Shown here: in pieces, positions 63,101 to 64,000 of the stretch
Layout of the letters: each line of letters starts with the position of its first letter
Numbering within the stretch: the first letter of the stretch is position 1
NCBI GenBank assembly: GCA_022749755.1
Contig: CM040445.1
Location: forward strand, 6,221,182 to 6,285,181
Direction: 5' to 3'
Origin: Azadirachta indica
Taxonomy: Eukaryota; Streptophyta; Magnoliopsida; Sapindales; Meliaceae
DNA: 64,000 nt
Notes under the pieces: model-generated
The model's database searches: none
Told to the model about the DNA's origin: nothing
The model's input: only the letters and a program-made list of their open reading frames with translations
Position numbers and translations under genes: made by a program

Positions 63101-64000
63101 ACAAAATCTTAATAGAAATGATGTATAAAAGTTTGGAGTTATTTGCAAGATAAAATTTTAAATTGTATGGTATCAAATTTTAATAAGATTATCAAATAAA
63201 ATCATTGTCTTTTTTTATCTCTCATCATGATTATTATTATTATTACTAATATTGACAAAAATTGATTGATTAATGTATATGTGAAAAAAAAATTGTCTTT
63301 TTTCTAAAAATGTCTCAAATATAATCTCAATTTTAGAATAATAACATTTAAATCTTTGATGTTTTATTCTTTTTAAATAAATACATAGTTTTTAATTTAC
63401 CAAGAAATAGATCCGTAATCTTATCGATATGACTAAAATATCCTTTAAAGCTAAGTAACCTACTAATACTATATAACATTAGAAGGGTAATTTTGTTGCT
63501 ATTTCAACGGAAAAGAAACTTATATATTATTACACGTAGAGAAGCTCGACCCTTATTTGCAAAAAAATAAAAAAGTGAAGGACCTGAATGTTATTATTCT
63601 GTTTTTAAAATTCTGCCGCTGAAATTTGGCCTTGCAAGAAGAAACAAAGAGCCATGTGGGAGGGCTTAAGAAAAGCGTGGGCTATGGTAGTGACCACGTT
63701 TTATTTATTTAATGAAGAAAAAGAAAAGAAAGATCACATCAAGTCTGTCGTCCTGTCGCCTCTCAACGTCGAAAACGTTTAGTACAAGGCCAACGATGGC
63801 GATGCGAGAAATAGGACCACGTTTAGGTTATGATCAACTACTCTCAATAATGCTGCTACTACTAGGACCACCCTATTATATGGAAGAGATTATTTCAGTG
63901 TGCGTTGCGATATCCATTTCCCTTAATTAAAGCAAACCCCCCCCCCCCCCCCAAAAAAAAAAAAAAAAAAAGATTTTATTGGGAGTGAATTGATATTCGG
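59463..64000 (+). repeat. Duplicated block, copy B (ERF pseudogene and 3' flank)
   Basis: Second copy of 51561-55800, continuing to the right edge of the window. Local expansions relative to copy A include a CTCTGC repeat at about 60543-60566, an AT/AAT-rich microsatellite at about 60425-60470, and a C16-A19 tract at 63937-63971. No gene other than the ERF pseudogene is recognised; the open frames at 61321-61614 and 63712-63930 have no family features. Confidence 0.85.

Noticed and set aside
1..64000. CRISPR arrays, bacterial operons, rRNA or tRNA genes
   Set aside because: None seen; gene structure is that of a plant nuclear genome. The TGGTATCAGAGC-like sites are primer-binding sites, not tRNA genes.

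Overview
This window is plant nuclear DNA from a eudicot. Genes are split by AT-rich introns with GT..AG borders, intergenic DNA is very AT-rich, and all the recognisable proteins are plant families. The endogenous pararetrovirus and the protein matches would fit a Sapindales (Citrus-like) genome, but that is only an impression. Every gene I can support lies on the + strand; the minus-strand open frames look like shadows.

Layout: (1) 721-7860, a ten-exon HOS1 gene (RING-type E3 ligase and nuclear-pore-associated factor) with one apparent frameshift just after the RING. (2) 9342-11958, a broken acyl-CoA oxidase copy with introns. It has lost everything between exon 4 and the last codons, and a 1,038-bp terminal-repeat miniature retrotransposon (TRIM) interrupts its exon 2. 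(3) 12644-17489, an eleven-exon 2-oxoglutarate/Fe(II) dioxygenase with a GC-AG intron and two apparent +1 frameshifts. (4) 18164-19477, an AT-rich Mutator-like element with long terminal inverted repeats. (5) 21749-24083, a KUA1/MYBS3-type single-repeat MYB. (6) 25581-27603, a Golgi-type O-fucosyltransferase family protein. (7) 28826 to about 37150, a nearly genome-length but decayed endogenous Caulimoviridae copy, itself cut by a 1,342-bp Mutator-like element inside its reverse transcriptase. (8) 39419-45840, an intact fourteen-exon acyl-CoA oxidase (ACX1) ending in the peroxisomal signal ARL, the probable source copy of the pseudogene in (2). (9) 47746-48751, a decayed gene of a plant family with a C-terminal RRM-like region. 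(10) 51548-52267, an intronless DREB A-4 type AP2/ERF factor. (11) 56985-57820, a tandemly doubled LTR-like promoter module. (12) 59463-64000, a second copy of the ERF and its 3' flank; the ERF in it is a pseudogene without promoter or start.

The genes do not form an operon-like pathway. ACX1 (peroxisomal beta-oxidation, jasmonate), HOS1 (cold and flowering), the MYB (sugar/growth) and the DREB factor (abiotic stress) are individually regulated genes. The main story is duplication and decay: two intra-window duplications whose second copies died, a very recent TRIM insertion, a pararetrovirus insertion later hit by a transposon, and several short-homopolymer frameshifts that could be real lesions or assembly errors. 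No CRISPR array, rRNA or convincing tRNA gene was seen. I did not find an evidently new molecular system.
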